This document shows positions 53,244-62,829 of a stretch of 64,000 nt of DNA, piece after piece. Position numbers and translations under genes: made by a program. Origin of the DNA: Alphaproteobacteria bacterium CG1_02_46_17 (GTDB taxonomy: Bacteria > Pseudomonadota > Alphaproteobacteria > Micavibrionales > Micavibrionaceae); NCBI GenBank assembly GCA_001871905.1, contig MNUG01000009.1:62001-126000 (forward strand). Direction: 5' to 3'. Positions within the stretch are counted from its first letter, which is position 1. Each line of letters begins with the position of its first letter. The notes beneath the pieces are model-generated. The model was not told the origin of the DNA and did no database searches. It saw only the letters and a list, made by a program, of their open reading frames with translations.

Positions 53244-53780
53244 ATGAAGGTTCAAGGTTTTCGAGTCATATCCTTGCTGTCTCTTTGCGCGATTTTGTTA
53301 TCGGCATGTGTGCAGACAGTGCCCAAGGATGCTCTTACATTTACACCTGAAAGTCTTAAGAACAGACAGCTTCAGACCAAGAGATTTGAAACGGGCAATG
53401 AGAGAAAATTACTTTCGGCAGGGGCACAGGTTTTGCAGGATATGGGCTTCACAATCGAAGAGAGTGAAATGAAGCTTGGGGCTATCGTAGGGTCCAAGGA
53501 TGCTGATGCTACAAATGCAGGGCAGGTTGCAGGAGCCATACTGATTGCAGCACTTGGTGGAGGGAGCGTCCCTATAGACGACAAACAGAAAATTAGAGTC
53601 TCTGTTGTTACTAAGCCCACCTCTGGCAAAACGACTAATTTGCGTGTGACGTTCCAAAGAATTGTCTGGAATACAAATGGACAAGTTAGTCGGTTGGAAT
53701 TTGTGAATGATGAAGAAATTTACAAAGGCTTCTTTGATAAATTATCAAAGTCCGTCTTCTTAACAGCAAATGAAATATAG
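53244..53780 (+). CDS. Lipoprotein of unknown function, paralogue of the next gene
   Basis: A 178-residue lipoprotein (lipobox LLSAC). The start at 53244 follows an AAAGGA site; a longer frame has no support. The mature part shares RQLQTKRFETGNERKLLSAG, QDMGFTIEESEMKLGAIV and a final SKSVFLTAN with the 142-residue neighbour (RQIQSRAFDTTNRTKML, QDLGFVIDKADDELGTVS, EKAIFLTAH). It carries an extra glycine-rich hydrophobic insert near residue 95 (AGQVAGAILIAALGGGS). Confidence 0.72.
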   Translation: MKVQGFRVISLLSLCAILLSACVQTVPKDALTFTPESLKNRQLQTKRFETGNERKLLSAGAQVLQDMGFTIEESEMKLGAIVGSKDADATNAGQVAGAILIAALGGGSVPIDDKQKIRVSVVTKPTSGKTTNLRVTFQRIVWNTNGQVSRLEFVNDEEIYKGFFDKLSKSVFLTANEI

Positions 53781-53799
53781 AAGAGTAAAAGGAAAGAAT

Positions 53800-54228
53800 A
53801 TGAGAAAAGTTTTATTATCCTGCATGATTGGCATGTCTTTAGTTCAGCTAACAGCTTGCAATGCAACAGGGTCAGCTAGAGAGGCTCTGACAACGGATAT
53901 GTCTCAGGTACAGTTGAGACAGATTCAGTCTAGGGCATTTGATACAACAAATCGTACCAAGATGTTGAGAACAATTATTTCGACTCTCCAAGACCTTGGT
54001 TTTGTGATTGATAAAGCGGATGATGAGCTGGGAACAGTAAGCGCCACCAAGCTGAATGGTTATCAATTAAGAATGACAGTAACTGTAAGGCCAAAAGGAT
54101 CAAAACAACTTTTGGTGCGTGCTAACGCGCAATATATGGTAACTACAGTTGAAGACCCGTTGCCATACCAACAGTTCTTTACATCACTTGAGAAGGCAAT
54201 ATTCTTAACAGCGCATCAAGTTGAATAG
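53800..54228 (+). CDS. Lipoprotein of unknown function, shorter paralogue
   Basis: A 142-residue lipoprotein (lipobox QLTAC near residue 18) that repeats the core of the preceding protein without its hydrophobic insert. It likely arose by tandem duplication. The ATG at 53800 follows AAAGGA. A strong terminator ends the three-gene lipoprotein unit. Confidence 0.72.
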   Translation: MRKVLLSCMIGMSLVQLTACNATGSAREALTTDMSQVQLRQIQSRAFDTTNRTKMLRTIISTLQDLGFVIDKADDELGTVSATKLNGYQLRMTVTVRPKGSKQLLVRANAQYMVTTVEDPLPYQQFFTSLEKAIFLTAHQVE

Positions 54229-54247
54229 TAAATTTTATAGTATAAAA

Positions 54248-54287
54248 GAAAACGCTCTCCAAAATAATTGGAGAGCGTTTTCTTTTA
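54248..54287 (+). terminator. Strong terminator after the lipoprotein unit
   Basis: A 15-bp stem (GAAAACGCTCTCCAA / TTGGAGAGCGTTTTC) with a five-base loop followed by TTTT. It also fits the convergent cyclophilin gene from the other side. Confidence 0.88.
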
Positions 54288-54297
54288 AGAGGATCTA

Positions 54298-54879
54298 TTA
54301 TTGAGCTACTGCATCTTTTGCTGGAGCTTCTTCTGTTTTTGCTTCGTCTGCGGCTACTGTCATTTTGACAATTTTATCAGGATTGGCTGGTGGTTCACCG
54401 CGTTTGATCTGGTCAACGAATTGCATACCTTCCATGACTTGTCCCCAAACGGTGTATTGTTTGTTGAGGAAACTGCAATCATCAAAGCAGATGAAGAATT
54501 GCGAGTTTGCAGAGTTAGGGCTTGCAGAGCGCGCCATACCGATGGTTCCGCGTCCAAAATTGGTGCTGTTAAATTCGGCCTTCAGATTGGGGTATTCCGA
54601 TCCGCTCATGCCTGTTCCAGTAGGGTCGCCGGTTTGCGCCATAAATCCTTCAATCACACGGTGGAAAATAATTCCGTCATAAAACCCTTCACGGGTCAGT
54701 TTTTTGATGCGATCAACGTGTTCTGGTGCAACATCGGGCATCAGTTTGATGACAACGCGGCCATAGGTCAGGTCAAGATAGATGGTGTTTTCCGGATCGA
54801 TTTTCAAATCGTCGGCATTTGATGGTGTGGATGTGGTCATTAAAATCAAGCTCCCGAGTAAAAGTAAAAGACTGCGCAT
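54298..54879 (-). CDS. Exported cyclophilin-type peptidyl-prolyl isomerase, first of a tandem pair
   Basis: A 193-residue periplasmic proline isomerase that helps fold exported proteins. A signal peptide ends near residue 21 (STPSNA-DDL). The cyclophilin core has IIFHRVIEGFMAQTGDPTGTG with the catalytic Arg, NSANSQFFICFDDCSFL and YTVWGQVMEGMQFVDQI. The C terminus adds an alanine/glutamate-rich tail. The start at 54879 has an AAGGAA site. It lies 100 bases downstream of a second cyclophilin. Confidence 0.92.
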   Translation of the reverse strand: MRSLLLLLGSLILMTTSTPSNADDLKIDPENTIYLDLTYGRVVIKLMPDVAPEHVDRIKKLTREGFYDGIIFHRVIEGFMAQTGDPTGTGMSGSEYPNLKAEFNSTNFGRGTIGMARSASPNSANSQFFICFDDCSFLNKQYTVWGQVMEGMQFVDQIKRGEPPANPDKIVKMTVAADEAKTEEAPAKDAVAQ

Positions 54880-54979
54880 GAATGAATTCCTTTCGAACAG
54901 ACTTAAATATAGGCGCACAGATTATGATCTGTTTGTCTCAAAGGCAACAGTTTATGTGATCTTTATTTGTTATAACGTC

Positions 54980-55522
54980 TTATTTTAGGTCTGCGGCTAT
55001 GGCCATTTTGATGGTTTTGTCGGGATTTTTTGGTGGTGTGCCGATTTTAATCTGATCCACAAGGCCCATTCCATCGGTGACTTGTCCCCAAGCTGTATAG
55101 TGTCCGGTTAAGTCTTTGCACATTTCATCGCTCAGGCAGATAAAAAATTGAGAGTTTGCAGAGTTGGGAGCATCAGATTTTCCCATGCCCACTGTGCCGC
55201 GCTTGAATTTGTATTTCGAAAATTCGTCAGGCAAATCCGGTAGGGTGGATTTGCCTCCGGTTCCTTTGCTTTTATCAAGCGGATATCCGGTCTGGGCTAC
55301 AAAGTCCTTGATAACACGGAACCATTCCAGATTATCATAGAACCCTTGGCGGACGAGTGTTCTGACTTGCTCGACATGTTTTGGTGCGATTTCGGGCATC
55401 ATCTGGATGGTCACCTGACCTTGGGGCAGCATGATATAGAGTGTATTGCCCTCGGAGGCTTGTGCGGTATGTGTTATGGAGGTTGCCACTAAAATGACGG
55501 TAAGAAACAGAGTTTTTATCAT
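54980..55522 (-). CDS. Exported cyclophilin-type peptidyl-prolyl isomerase, second of a tandem pair
   Basis: A 180-residue exported cyclophilin with signal peptide ending near HTAQA-SEG. The catalytic segment reads LEWFRVIKDFVAQTGYP, keeping the arginine but with Phe where FHR has His. NSANSQFFICLSDEMC and YTAWGQVTDGMGLVDQI complete the core. It differs enough from its neighbour to be an old duplication. Confidence 0.92.
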   Translation of the reverse strand: MIKTLFLTVILVATSITHTAQASEGNTLYIMLPQGQVTIQMMPEIAPKHVEQVRTLVRQGFYDNLEWFRVIKDFVAQTGYPLDKSKGTGGKSTLPDLPDEFSKYKFKRGTVGMGKSDAPNSANSQFFICLSDEMCKDLTGHYTAWGQVTDGMGLVDQIKIGTPPKNPDKTIKMAIAADLK

Positions 55523-55595
55523 GCGGGGTTGTCCTTTGGTTGGTTTCTATCGTACTGTGTAGCAGATTTTTTTAGTTTGAAAAACGGGAGTTGTA

Positions 55596-56762
55596 ATGCG
55601 CGTTTCATTGATGATGGGTTTAATGGTTGGTGTTTCTGTTTTGGGATTTGCTCCCATGACCATGGCAGCGGGCGAGGCAACCAAGATTGAGCAGTATTCT
55701 AAAGCTGTTGAAGCACCAAAGCTGGAGAAAGTGGCCGAACTTGAGGGCCGTCCTGCCAATCTGGCTGTGTCGGTTGATGGTCAGATCGTTGTGTCGATGC
55801 ATCCGTTTGATAAGCCAGCTACGAAAATGATCCTGATAAAAAAAGATGGCACGACCGAACCGTTTCCCAGTGTTAAATGGAATGAAGGTGATGGGCCGGA
55901 TGCCAATGGTATTGGTTTTACCAATGTGATGGGAGTGAGGGCGTCCACTAACGGGACAGTGGTTGTTCTCGATATGGGGGATAAAGATCATGCACCGCGA
56001 CTTGTGGAACTCAATCTACGCGGTCAGGTGATTGTCGGTGTGCGTTATATACCCCGCGACTTTACAACAGAGCAATCGTTCTTGCAGGACTTTGCCTATG
56101 ATTGGGATAAAGGGCATATCTATATTGCCGATATGGGGCAGGCAGATTTAACTAAACCTGCAAAACCTGCCATCATTGACGTTGATATGCGCGGAGGATG
56201 GATTCACCGTACCTTTACCAACTTCCCCGGCATTATGCCACCGGAAGAGCCTGTCAAGGTGAATGGCAAGGTTCTGACTATTGATAAAGATGGCAAGGAA
56301 GTTCCGGTACATGCTGCGCTCAACTCTATTACGATTGATGTGTTGCAGGATTATTTGTATTTCGCGCCGATGGGGGCGGGGAAGATGTACCGTGTCCCGT
56401 TGTCCCGCTTGTCTGATATTGCGTTTTCTGAAGAGGATGTCATTAAGCGTGTCGAGGTGATTGGCGATAAGCCTGAAAGTGACGGAATTACCGTGGACTC
56501 TGCTGGCAATATCTATATTGCGGCATTTGGCAAAGGCGAGATCGGTGTGATGTCACCGGACGGTGTTTATAAAACCTATATCAAGGATGATCGCCTGCAA
56601 TGGGCAGACGGGTTCTCCTTTGCACCGGACGGATATATTTATGTGACGATCTCCCGTTTGAACGAAGCTCCGATCTTTAATCATGGCAAAGAACTGGCCG
56701 AGAAGAAACCATATCTGATTGCGCGCTTCAAGCCGATTACTGATGGCGGGATAGGAAGATAG
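55596..56762 (+). CDS. Secreted MRJP/yellow-family beta-propeller protein
   Basis: A 388-residue protein with a signal peptide (PMTMAAG cleavage near residue 24) and a six-bladed beta-propeller pattern of the major-royal-jelly/yellow type, related to SMP-30/gluconolactonases: LEGRPANLAVSVDGQIVVSMHP, VVVLDMGDKDHAPRLVELNL, HIYIADMG, SDGITVDSAGNIYIAAFGKG and WADGFSFAPDGYIYVTIS. Its substrate is unknown. It diverges from the cyclophilin pair and converges with purB. Confidence 0.85.
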   Translation: MRVSLMMGLMVGVSVLGFAPMTMAAGEATKIEQYSKAVEAPKLEKVAELEGRPANLAVSVDGQIVVSMHPFDKPATKMILIKKDGTTEPFPSVKWNEGDGPDANGIGFTNVMGVRASTNGTVVVLDMGDKDHAPRLVELNLRGQVIVGVRYIPRDFTTEQSFLQDFAYDWDKGHIYIADMGQADLTKPAKPAIIDVDMRGGWIHRTFTNFPGIMPPEEPVKVNGKVLTIDKDGKEVPVHAALNSITIDVLQDYLYFAPMGAGKMYRVPLSRLSDIAFSEEDVIKRVEVIGDKPESDGITVDSAGNIYIAAFGKGEIGVMSPDGVYKTYIKDDRLQWADGFSFAPDGYIYVTISRLNEAPIFNHGKELAEKKPYLIARFKPITDGGIGR

Positions 56763-56775
56763 GAATCCTACCTTC

Positions 56776-58077
56776 CTATTTTTCCAGAGCGCGGTTGATG
56801 ATTGTTCCTGCGTGTTTGGTGTAGGCCGAATAATCAAAGATTTTATCCAGCGCCGCTTTGTCAAGTTTTCCAGAGATTTCGGCATCTTGTTCGATCAAGT
56901 CACGCAAGGTGATTTTTCCATCAGATTCCCAGACCTTCATCGCGTTGCGTTGAACAAGGCTGTAGGAATTCTCGCGGGATATTCCTGCTTGTGTGAGGGC
57001 CAGCAAAGTGCGTTGGGAGAAAACAAGTCCGCCCATCCGTTCCAGATTTGCCATCATGCGTTCTGGATAAATCAACAGATTTTCAATGACATTCGCCAGA
57101 CGGTTCAATGCGAAATCAAGGGCAACGCAAGTATCTGGTGCAATAAAGCGTTCAACGGAAGAATGCGAGATGTCGCGTTCATGCCACAAGGCGACATTTT
57201 CCATGGCCGGAATAACAGCGGCACGGATGACACGCGCTTGACCAGTCAGGTTTTCAGTCAGGATCGGGTTGCGCTTGTGGGGCATCGCGCTTGATCCTTT
57301 TTGGCCTTTCGAGAAAAATTCTTCGGCCTCGCGAACTTCGGTGCGTTGCAGGTGACGAATTTCAATTGCCAGATTTTCAATGGACGAGGCAATGACACCC
57401 ATCACAGCAAAGAACATGGCGTGACGGTCGCGCGGGATAACCTGAGTCGAAACCGTTTCCGGTTCAAGACCGAGTTTATCGGCGACATAGGCCTCGACGT
57501 TCGGGTCAACCGTTGCGAATGTACCGACAGCGCCGGAGATTGCGCACACGGAAATTTCCTGCTTGGCGACTTCAAGGCGTTTTTTCGCGCGGGCAAAGGC
57601 TGCGTAATGTCCGGCGAGTTTAACGCCGAAAGTTGTTGGCTCTGCGTGGATGCCATGACTGCGGCCTATGCAAAGTGTGTCCTTGTGTTCGAGGATGCGT
57701 TTTTTCAGGGCAGCAAGGACTTTATCCAGATCGGTGATAAGAAGTTCCGCAGATTGTTTCAGTTGAACAGCAAAGGTGGTGTCCAGAACATCTGAAGACG
57801 TCATACCCTGATGCATAAAACGGGCTTCTTCGCCGACATATTCTGCGACGTTGGTCAGAAAGGCGATGACGTCATGTTTAACCTCGCGTTCAATCTCATC
57901 AATGCGGTCAGCATTAAAATTCCCCCGTTCGCGTAGAGCTTTCGAGACGCCTTGTGGAATGATGCCGCTTTGTTCCATGGCTTCTGCGGCGAGAGTCTCT
58001 ACTTCCAACATAATGCGGAATTTATTATCGACTTCCCAAATAGCAGCCATTTCAGGGCGGGTGTAACGTGGTATCAT
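56776..58077 (-). CDS. purB: Adenylosuccinate lyase
   Basis: Acts twice in purine synthesis, releasing fumarate from SAICAR and adenylosuccinate. The 433-residue protein starts MIPRYTRPEMAAIWEVDNKF and has THGMTSSDV-like MHQGMTSSDVLDT, GRSHGIHAEPTTFG and the signature GSSAMPHKRNPI near 265. It begins three bases after radC ends on the same strand. Confidence 0.97.
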   Translation of the reverse strand: MIPRYTRPEMAAIWEVDNKFRIMLEVETLAAEAMEQSGIIPQGVSKALRERGNFNADRIDEIEREVKHDVIAFLTNVAEYVGEEARFMHQGMTSSDVLDTTFAVQLKQSAELLITDLDKVLAALKKRILEHKDTLCIGRSHGIHAEPTTFGVKLAGHYAAFARAKKRLEVAKQEISVCAISGAVGTFATVDPNVEAYVADKLGLEPETVSTQVIPRDRHAMFFAVMGVIASSIENLAIEIRHLQRTEVREAEEFFSKGQKGSSAMPHKRNPILTENLTGQARVIRAAVIPAMENVALWHERDISHSSVERFIAPDTCVALDFALNRLANVIENLLIYPERMMANLERMGGLVFSQRTLLALTQAGISRENSYSLVQRNAMKVWESDGKITLRDLIEQDAEISGKLDKAALDKIFDYSAYTKHAGTIINRALEK

Positions 58078-58080
58078 GTT

Positions 58081-58782
58081 TTATATCAATCCTTTGTTGC
58101 GCATCGAAGTTGTGCCGTTCTTTGATACTATTAGATGGTCATGGATAACAATGCCTAATGGTTTGGCGGCGGCAATAATTTGTGAGGTCAAGTCGATGTC
58201 TGTCTGGCTTGGGGTCGGGTCGCCGCTCGGGTGGTTGTGGATCAGGATAACCGCGGTTGCAGAATGCTCCAAGGCCCGTTTGACGATTTCGCGCGGATAT
58301 GCGGGGGTATGATCGACCGTTCCGGTTTGCTGGATTTCATCAGCAATCAATTCGTTTTTCTTGTTGAGGAACAGAATACGGAAATTTTCTTTCTTTTCAT
58401 GCGCCATGGTGGCTTGCACATAATTCATCAGTTTTGACCAACTGCCCAGAACCTCTTTCTTCATTATGTCGCCTTTCATGAATTGAAAGGAAGCAGCTTG
58501 AACGATTTTGAGTGTGGTGATGCTGGGATCTGTTAAGCCGAATTTACGCAGATCATCAGCAGAGGCGTGAAAAATTGATGTGAAGGAGCCAAAATGGCTG
58601 AGAAGGGATTTGGCCAAGGGTTTAACATCCCGTCGGGGGATTGCAGTGAATAGCAACAGTTCAATCAGTTCATAATCCGCCAAAGCTTCGACCCCACCTT
58701 TGAGGAATCTTTCACGCAAACGATCGCGATGCCCTGTGTAATGCGGTTGTGTGGTTTGCTGTGTTTCGCCATGATCTTGCAT
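58081..58782 (-). CDS. radC: RadC/MPN-domain protein
   Basis: A 233-residue RadC-family protein: an N-terminal helix-hairpin-helix-like region (HRDRLRERFLKGG, DYELIELLL) and a C-terminal MPN/JAMM domain with LIHNHPSGDPTPSQTD as zinc-binding motif. The role of RadC in DNA repair is disputed, and the protein may be a metalloprotease or nuclease. A longer frame adds a lysine-rich tract and is not preferred. Confidence 0.92.
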   Translation of the reverse strand: MQDHGETQQTTQPHYTGHRDRLRERFLKGGVEALADYELIELLLFTAIPRRDVKPLAKSLLSHFGSFTSIFHASADDLRKFGLTDPSITTLKIVQAASFQFMKGDIMKKEVLGSWSKLMNYVQATMAHEKKENFRILFLNKKNELIADEIQQTGTVDHTPAYPREIVKRALEHSATAVILIHNHPSGDPTPSQTDIDLTSQIIAAAKPLGIVIHDHLIVSKNGTTSMRNKGLI

Positions 58783-58913
58783 AACAATATGTTTTATTTG
58801 TTTTTTTGTGCGCCACAAGATGTTTTTTTCTTTTTTTTTGAGCAAGCCTTCCTATATAGTTTTTTAAGTAGTTTGAAATTTTAATAATTCTACAGCTTAA
58901 CAGGGGAAATATA

Positions 58914-59423
58914 ATGACAATTTCAGCAGGTGTTCTGACAAAACAAGGTTGGATTCGTCAGTCTGACAACCTTCATAGTGATATAGATGACATCACTGCA
59001 GATGTGTCAGCCTTATCCTTTGACCATCATATTCCGAATTGGCACATGTATTTTATCCAAGATCCATTGGTAAAGGCCCACGTATTCCCTAATTACGTCA
59101 AACACCATTGCCGGATGTTGATCGTCTTTGCGGTTGATACTGTGGCATGGGGGAAGCCTCACCCCGATTTATGGGATAGGGTCGGTTTTGAAGATCGCGA
59201 AGCCTATCTGGATGACATGTTCTCGATTATGCGCGGAGATGAAAACCTACAGCGTGATCGCGCGATGCAGTCTGTTGGAATGGCTGCAGGCTTGGCTGCT
59301 GCTTCTGCACGCCGTCTGGATTATGAGGTCGAGATTATAAACCGCCTTGATGCTGCAAAATTGGCAAACGCGATCAAGATTCCGGAAACCCATGAAATTG
59401 CGATGGTTCTATCTTTGCGATAG
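58914..59423 (+). CDS. Unknown 169-residue protein, faintly nitroreductase-like
   Basis: I cannot assign this protein with confidence. Its last third (RAMQSVGMAAGLAAASARRL then EIINRLDAAKLANAIKIPE) recalls the C-terminal half of nitroreductases, where a helix precedes a lightly conserved lobe and an end such as AMVLSLR. The N-terminal part does not match. An AGGGGAAA site lies before the ATG, and the gene is divergent from radC and convergent with map. Likely cytoplasmic. Confidence 0.55.
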   Translation: MTISAGVLTKQGWIRQSDNLHSDIDDITADVSALSFDHHIPNWHMYFIQDPLVKAHVFPNYVKHHCRMLIVFAVDTVAWGKPHPDLWDRVGFEDREAYLDDMFSIMRGDENLQRDRAMQSVGMAAGLAAASARRLDYEVEIINRLDAAKLANAIKIPETHEIAMVLSLR

Positions 59424-59432
59424 TCCCGTTTA

Positions 59433-60245
59433 TCAATAAGGCGGTCTCGTATATCCCTTGGGCGAGAGGGTGAAAATTTCGACACCCGTTTCGGTAACCC
59501 CCATTGAATGCTCGAACTGGGCTGACAGGCCTTTGTCTCGCGTTACAGCTGTCCAGCCATCTTGCAAGACTTTGGTTTCATAGGTTCCAGTATTAATCAT
59601 TGGTTCGATCGTAAAAAACATTCCGGGCTGGAGGACGGTCTGGTCTGACATCGGTGTGTAGTAATGCAAGATTTGTGGGTCACAGTGGAAAGTCTGACCC
59701 AATCCGTGGCCACAGAAATCGCGGACGACCGAAAAACGGTTGGCGTGGGCAATTTCTTCGATGGCACGTCCAATATCACCGAGGGTTGCCCCGGGTTTAA
59801 CTGCTTCGATCCCTTTCATCATGCAGTCATAGGTTACATCAATCAGCTTTTTGGCTTTGATGTTTGTATTTCCTGCTATGTACATCCGGCTTGTGTCGCC
59901 GTACCAGCTATCCAGAATGACGGTGACGTCAATATTGAGGATGTCTCCGTTCATCAGCTTTTTGGGGCCGGGGATACCGTGGCAAACGACGTGGTTAATG
60001 GATGTACAGATGGATTTCGGAAAACCATGATAATTGAGCGGGGCGGGAATGGCTCCGTTTTTAATAATAAAGTCATGGCATAGGGTATTGAGCTCTTCGG
60101 TTGTAACTCCAACTTGCACATGCTCGGTAATCATATCGAGCGTTTGCGCCGCCAATTTTCCTGCGGCGCGCATGCCTTCGAAATCGGATTCCGTGTGGAG
60201 TTCAATTCCTTGTGAAAATTTGTTTTTAGTTAAAGGTTCTCTCAC
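59433..60245 (-). CDS. map: Methionine aminopeptidase, type I
   Basis: Removes the initiator methionine from new proteins. The 270-residue protein has the pita-bread fold motifs HGFPKSICTSINHVVCHGIP near 90, LNIDVTVILDSWYGDTSRMY (two metal Asp residues), FCGHGLGQTFHCDPQI with a metal His, and GMFFTIEPMI then TAVTRDKGLSAQFEHSMGV supplying the two glutamates. It is divergent from the CinA-like gene. Confidence 0.96.
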   Translation of the reverse strand: MREPLTKNKFSQGIELHTESDFEGMRAAGKLAAQTLDMITEHVQVGVTTEELNTLCHDFIIKNGAIPAPLNYHGFPKSICTSINHVVCHGIPGPKKLMNGDILNIDVTVILDSWYGDTSRMYIAGNTNIKAKKLIDVTYDCMMKGIEAVKPGATLGDIGRAIEEIAHANRFSVVRDFCGHGLGQTFHCDPQILHYYTPMSDQTVLQPGMFFTIEPMINTGTYETKVLQDGWTAVTRDKGLSAQFEHSMGVTETGVEIFTLSPKGYTRPPY

Positions 60246-60320
60246 TTGACCTTTCTCCTGTCGCTTCGTACTTATATAAGAGATTCAAGTTTAACCCAAT
60301 CAGACTGGTTTGGCAATAAA

Positions 60321-61085
60321 ATGACGGAACAACACTCGGCGGCTCTTTTGATTATAGGAAATGAGATTTTGTCGGGGCGGACACAGGATATTAATACGCC
60401 GTGGATTGCGGCAAAGCTTGCCGAACGTGGAATTCGTCTGGTCGAGGTGCGTGTTGTCCCAGATATTGAAGCGCGGATTGTTGAGGCCATTCACGACTTG
60501 CAACCCAAGGCGAATTACCTGTTCACAACAGGGGGAATTGGTCCCACCCATGATGATATTACGACTGAATCTGTGGCTAAGGCGGTCGGTGTTCCTGTCG
60601 TTCTGGATGATGAGGCACGAAATATATTGCTGTCCTATTACAAAAGTGAAGATCAACTGACCGAGGCCAGATTAAAAATGGCGTATATTCCACAAAGTGC
60701 GGTATTGATTGCCAATCCGGTTTCCGGTGCGCCGGGGTACCGGATCAATAATATTTTTGTTATGGCGGGAGTCCCCATGATCATGCAGGCGATGCTCGAT
60801 CATATTTTACCTGATCTGGTGTCCGGGGTTCCTATCTTATCCAATACTGTGACATGTGATTTACCTGAAAGCATGATTGCTATTCAACTGGCCGCGATAC
60901 AAAAGGCTTATCCGAATATCGAGATCGGTAGTTATCCGCATTTCAGAGCAGGGGAGTTGGGATTGTCCGTTGTTCTGAGGTCGATAGATAAAGAATTATT
61001 GAATGAAGCCACGGAAAAAGTTATCGACCTGATCAAGAAAAGTGGTGGCCGGATGCAAGCACTTAGTTTGAAATCCCAGTCTTGA
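60321..61085 (+). CDS. CinA-type molybdopterin-binding domain protein
   Basis: A 254-residue protein with the MoaB/CinA N-terminal domain: ALLIIGNEILSGRTQDINTP, FTTGGIGPTHDDITTESVAKAVG near 75 and the AYIPQSAVLI region. The CinA C-terminal amidohydrolase domain is absent, as in many alphaproteobacterial short forms. These are annotated as nicotinamide-nucleotide or ADP-ribose-processing proteins; the reaction here is uncertain. The start at 60321 matches the family; the upstream frame is not supported. Confidence 0.88.
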   Translation: MTEQHSAALLIIGNEILSGRTQDINTPWIAAKLAERGIRLVEVRVVPDIEARIVEAIHDLQPKANYLFTTGGIGPTHDDITTESVAKAVGVPVVLDDEARNILLSYYKSEDQLTEARLKMAYIPQSAVLIANPVSGAPGYRINNIFVMAGVPMIMQAMLDHILPDLVSGVPILSNTVTCDLPESMIAIQLAAIQKAYPNIEIGSYPHFRAGELGLSVVLRSIDKELLNEATEKVIDLIKKSGGRMQALSLKSQS

Positions 61086-61106
61086 TAAATGTTCTTGAAA
61101 TAAATA

Positions 61107-61136
61107 AGGGGGATTTGTTTCCCCCTATATTTTATC
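61107..61136 (+). terminator. Terminator after the CinA-like gene
   Basis: A 7-bp G/C stem (AGGGGGA / TCCCCCT) with a six-base loop is followed by an AT-rich tract containing TTTT, 22 bases after the stop. Confidence 0.75.
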
Positions 61137-61150
61137 TATCAGCGGTTACT

Positions 61151-62629
61151 CTATACCGATTTTACTTTTCTCAAGAAATCCTCAACGGCAAAACGAATGC
61201 GGCTCGTCCACTCTAGAATTTCTCCGGATGAATCGAGAACATTTTGAGATGCATTTTTGGTGTTTTCTGCAGAATCTGCAACGACATTGATACTCTGATT
61301 AATTTCGTCAACAGCGGTCTCCGTGGTGTTGGTGACTTGCTGGATCATATTGATCTGTTGGGTAATATCTTCTGTGGCCTGCGCGGTCTGGTTTGCCAGA
61401 ACCTTAACTTCGTTGGCCACGACACTGAACCCTTTTCCGGCATCTCCCGCGCGGGCAGCTTCAATTGTTGCGTTGAGTGCCAACAGGTTCGTTTTCGATG
61501 TGATTGAGTTAATCAATTTTGTGATCTCGCCAATTTTATGCGCCGACGTAACAAGATCGGAAACTGTGTTCATGGTCGTGTCAACTTTTTGTGTGGCTTC
61601 TGCGATGGCTTCTTGCGTTCTTAAAACATATTGGTTCACTTCATTGATAGATGAATTCAGATTGGTGGATGTAATGCCATCCGAGATGGTATCTGTTGAG
61701 AATTCATTCAACAAAGCATGAATGCGCGCGTTGAAGTCAGTAATAATTTCGTCCATACGTTTTGATTTTTCCTGCTTATCAAAATCGGCACGTCTCTCCT
61801 TTTCTGCTAACTCTGCTTGTTTCATCAATGAGGCGCGAAATGTCTGCAATGTTCTGGCCATGGTGCCGATTTCATCTTGCCGGTCTATGCCGCTGATTTC
61901 AACCGAGGTATCGCCATTGGATAGTGCTTCCATGGTCTTTGCTGTTTGCAGGATCGGCTGACGAATATCGCGGGTAATCTTCAGGTTGAAGAAAATCATA
62001 AGCCCCATAATGATCAAAAGCTTGGGCATAATTCCTGAAAGAACATCCAGAATTCTTTCATTTACATCATGAATATAGATACCGCTCCCGATGACCCATC
62101 CCCATGGTTTGAATAATTTAACAAATGAAATTTTCTTAATAGGAGGCTCTTCCTTTGAAGCCCCTGGTGCGGGCCACATATAATCGGAAAACCCCTCAGC
62201 CTCGGGGGTTGAGGAAACAACTTTGACAAAATCGATAAACAGAGCCTTTCCTGTCGGGTCTTTGAAATTGGTCAGGTCTTTGCCATTCAATTCAGGTTTA
62301 TAAGGATGCATGATCATGCGCGGAGATGTATCGTTGATCCAGAAATATTCTTTTTCGCTGTATCTGAGTTTTGAAATTGTTTCCAAGGCTTGTTTCTGGG
62401 CCTCTTCGACAGCGATTATTCCACCACCATCCGTCGAGATATTGTGAAAATGCTCGATGATGCCGTATGTGACTTCGACCAATTCTTTGGTTTTTGCATA
62501 GCGGTCAGCCAGCATATGGCTTTTCATATCCAGAAATTGTAGGGCGGGGAGTGTCAGGGCAAGCACTATTGACACAAGCAGAATTACATTGAGCTTGGTC
62601 GATATTTTTAAATTTGACAGGCTTTTCAT
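61151..62629 (-). CDS. Methyl-accepting chemotaxis protein with a Cache sensor domain
   Basis: A 492-residue chemoreceptor. An N-terminal helix (about 10-33) anchors a periplasmic single-Cache domain: [20 protein letters not shown] near residue 92 and [17 protein letters not shown] near 168 are typical of sCache_2. A second membrane helix (near 200-220), a HAMP stretch ([18 protein letters not shown]) and a signalling domain with [27 protein letters not shown] complete it. The ligand cannot be told. No che genes are nearby. Confidence 0.93.
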   Translation of the reverse strand: MKSLSNLKISTKLNVILLVSIVLALTLPALQFLDMKSHMLADRYAKTKELVEVTYGIIEHFHNISTDGGGIIAVEEAQKQALETISKLRYSEKEYFWINDTSPRMIMHPYKPELNGKDLTNFKDPTGKALFIDFVKVVSSTPEAEGFSDYMWPAPGASKEEPPIKKISFVKLFKPWGWVIGSGIYIHDVNERILDVLSGIMPKLLIIMGLMIFFNLKITRDIRQPILQTAKTMEALSNGDTSVEISGIDRQDEIGTMARTLQTFRASLMKQAELAEKERRADFDKQEKSKRMDEIITDFNARIHALLNEFSTDTISDGITSTNLNSSINEVNQYVLRTQEAIAEATQKVDTTMNTVSDLVTSAHKIGEITKLINSITSKTNLLALNATIEAARAGDAGKGFSVVANEVKVLANQTAQATEDITQQINMIQQVTNTTETAVDEINQSINVVADSAENTKNASQNVLDSSGEILEWTSRIRFAVEDFLRKVKSV

Positions 62630-62829
62630 TTTAGCTGACGCTCCCGCAGAAATTTATTGTTTCAAGTGGTTTTACGCAGAAATGTCCGAGATGTTTCGGG
62701 GATTATATCCCAGATTGAATTAAAAGGGTTAAATCTTATTAAAACAAAGGGAATGGCCTTTGTAAAACACACAGTTGCGCATAAATGTCGCAATTTATTA
62801 AGACTTGGAGGGGGGCGAGGACTATTAAG

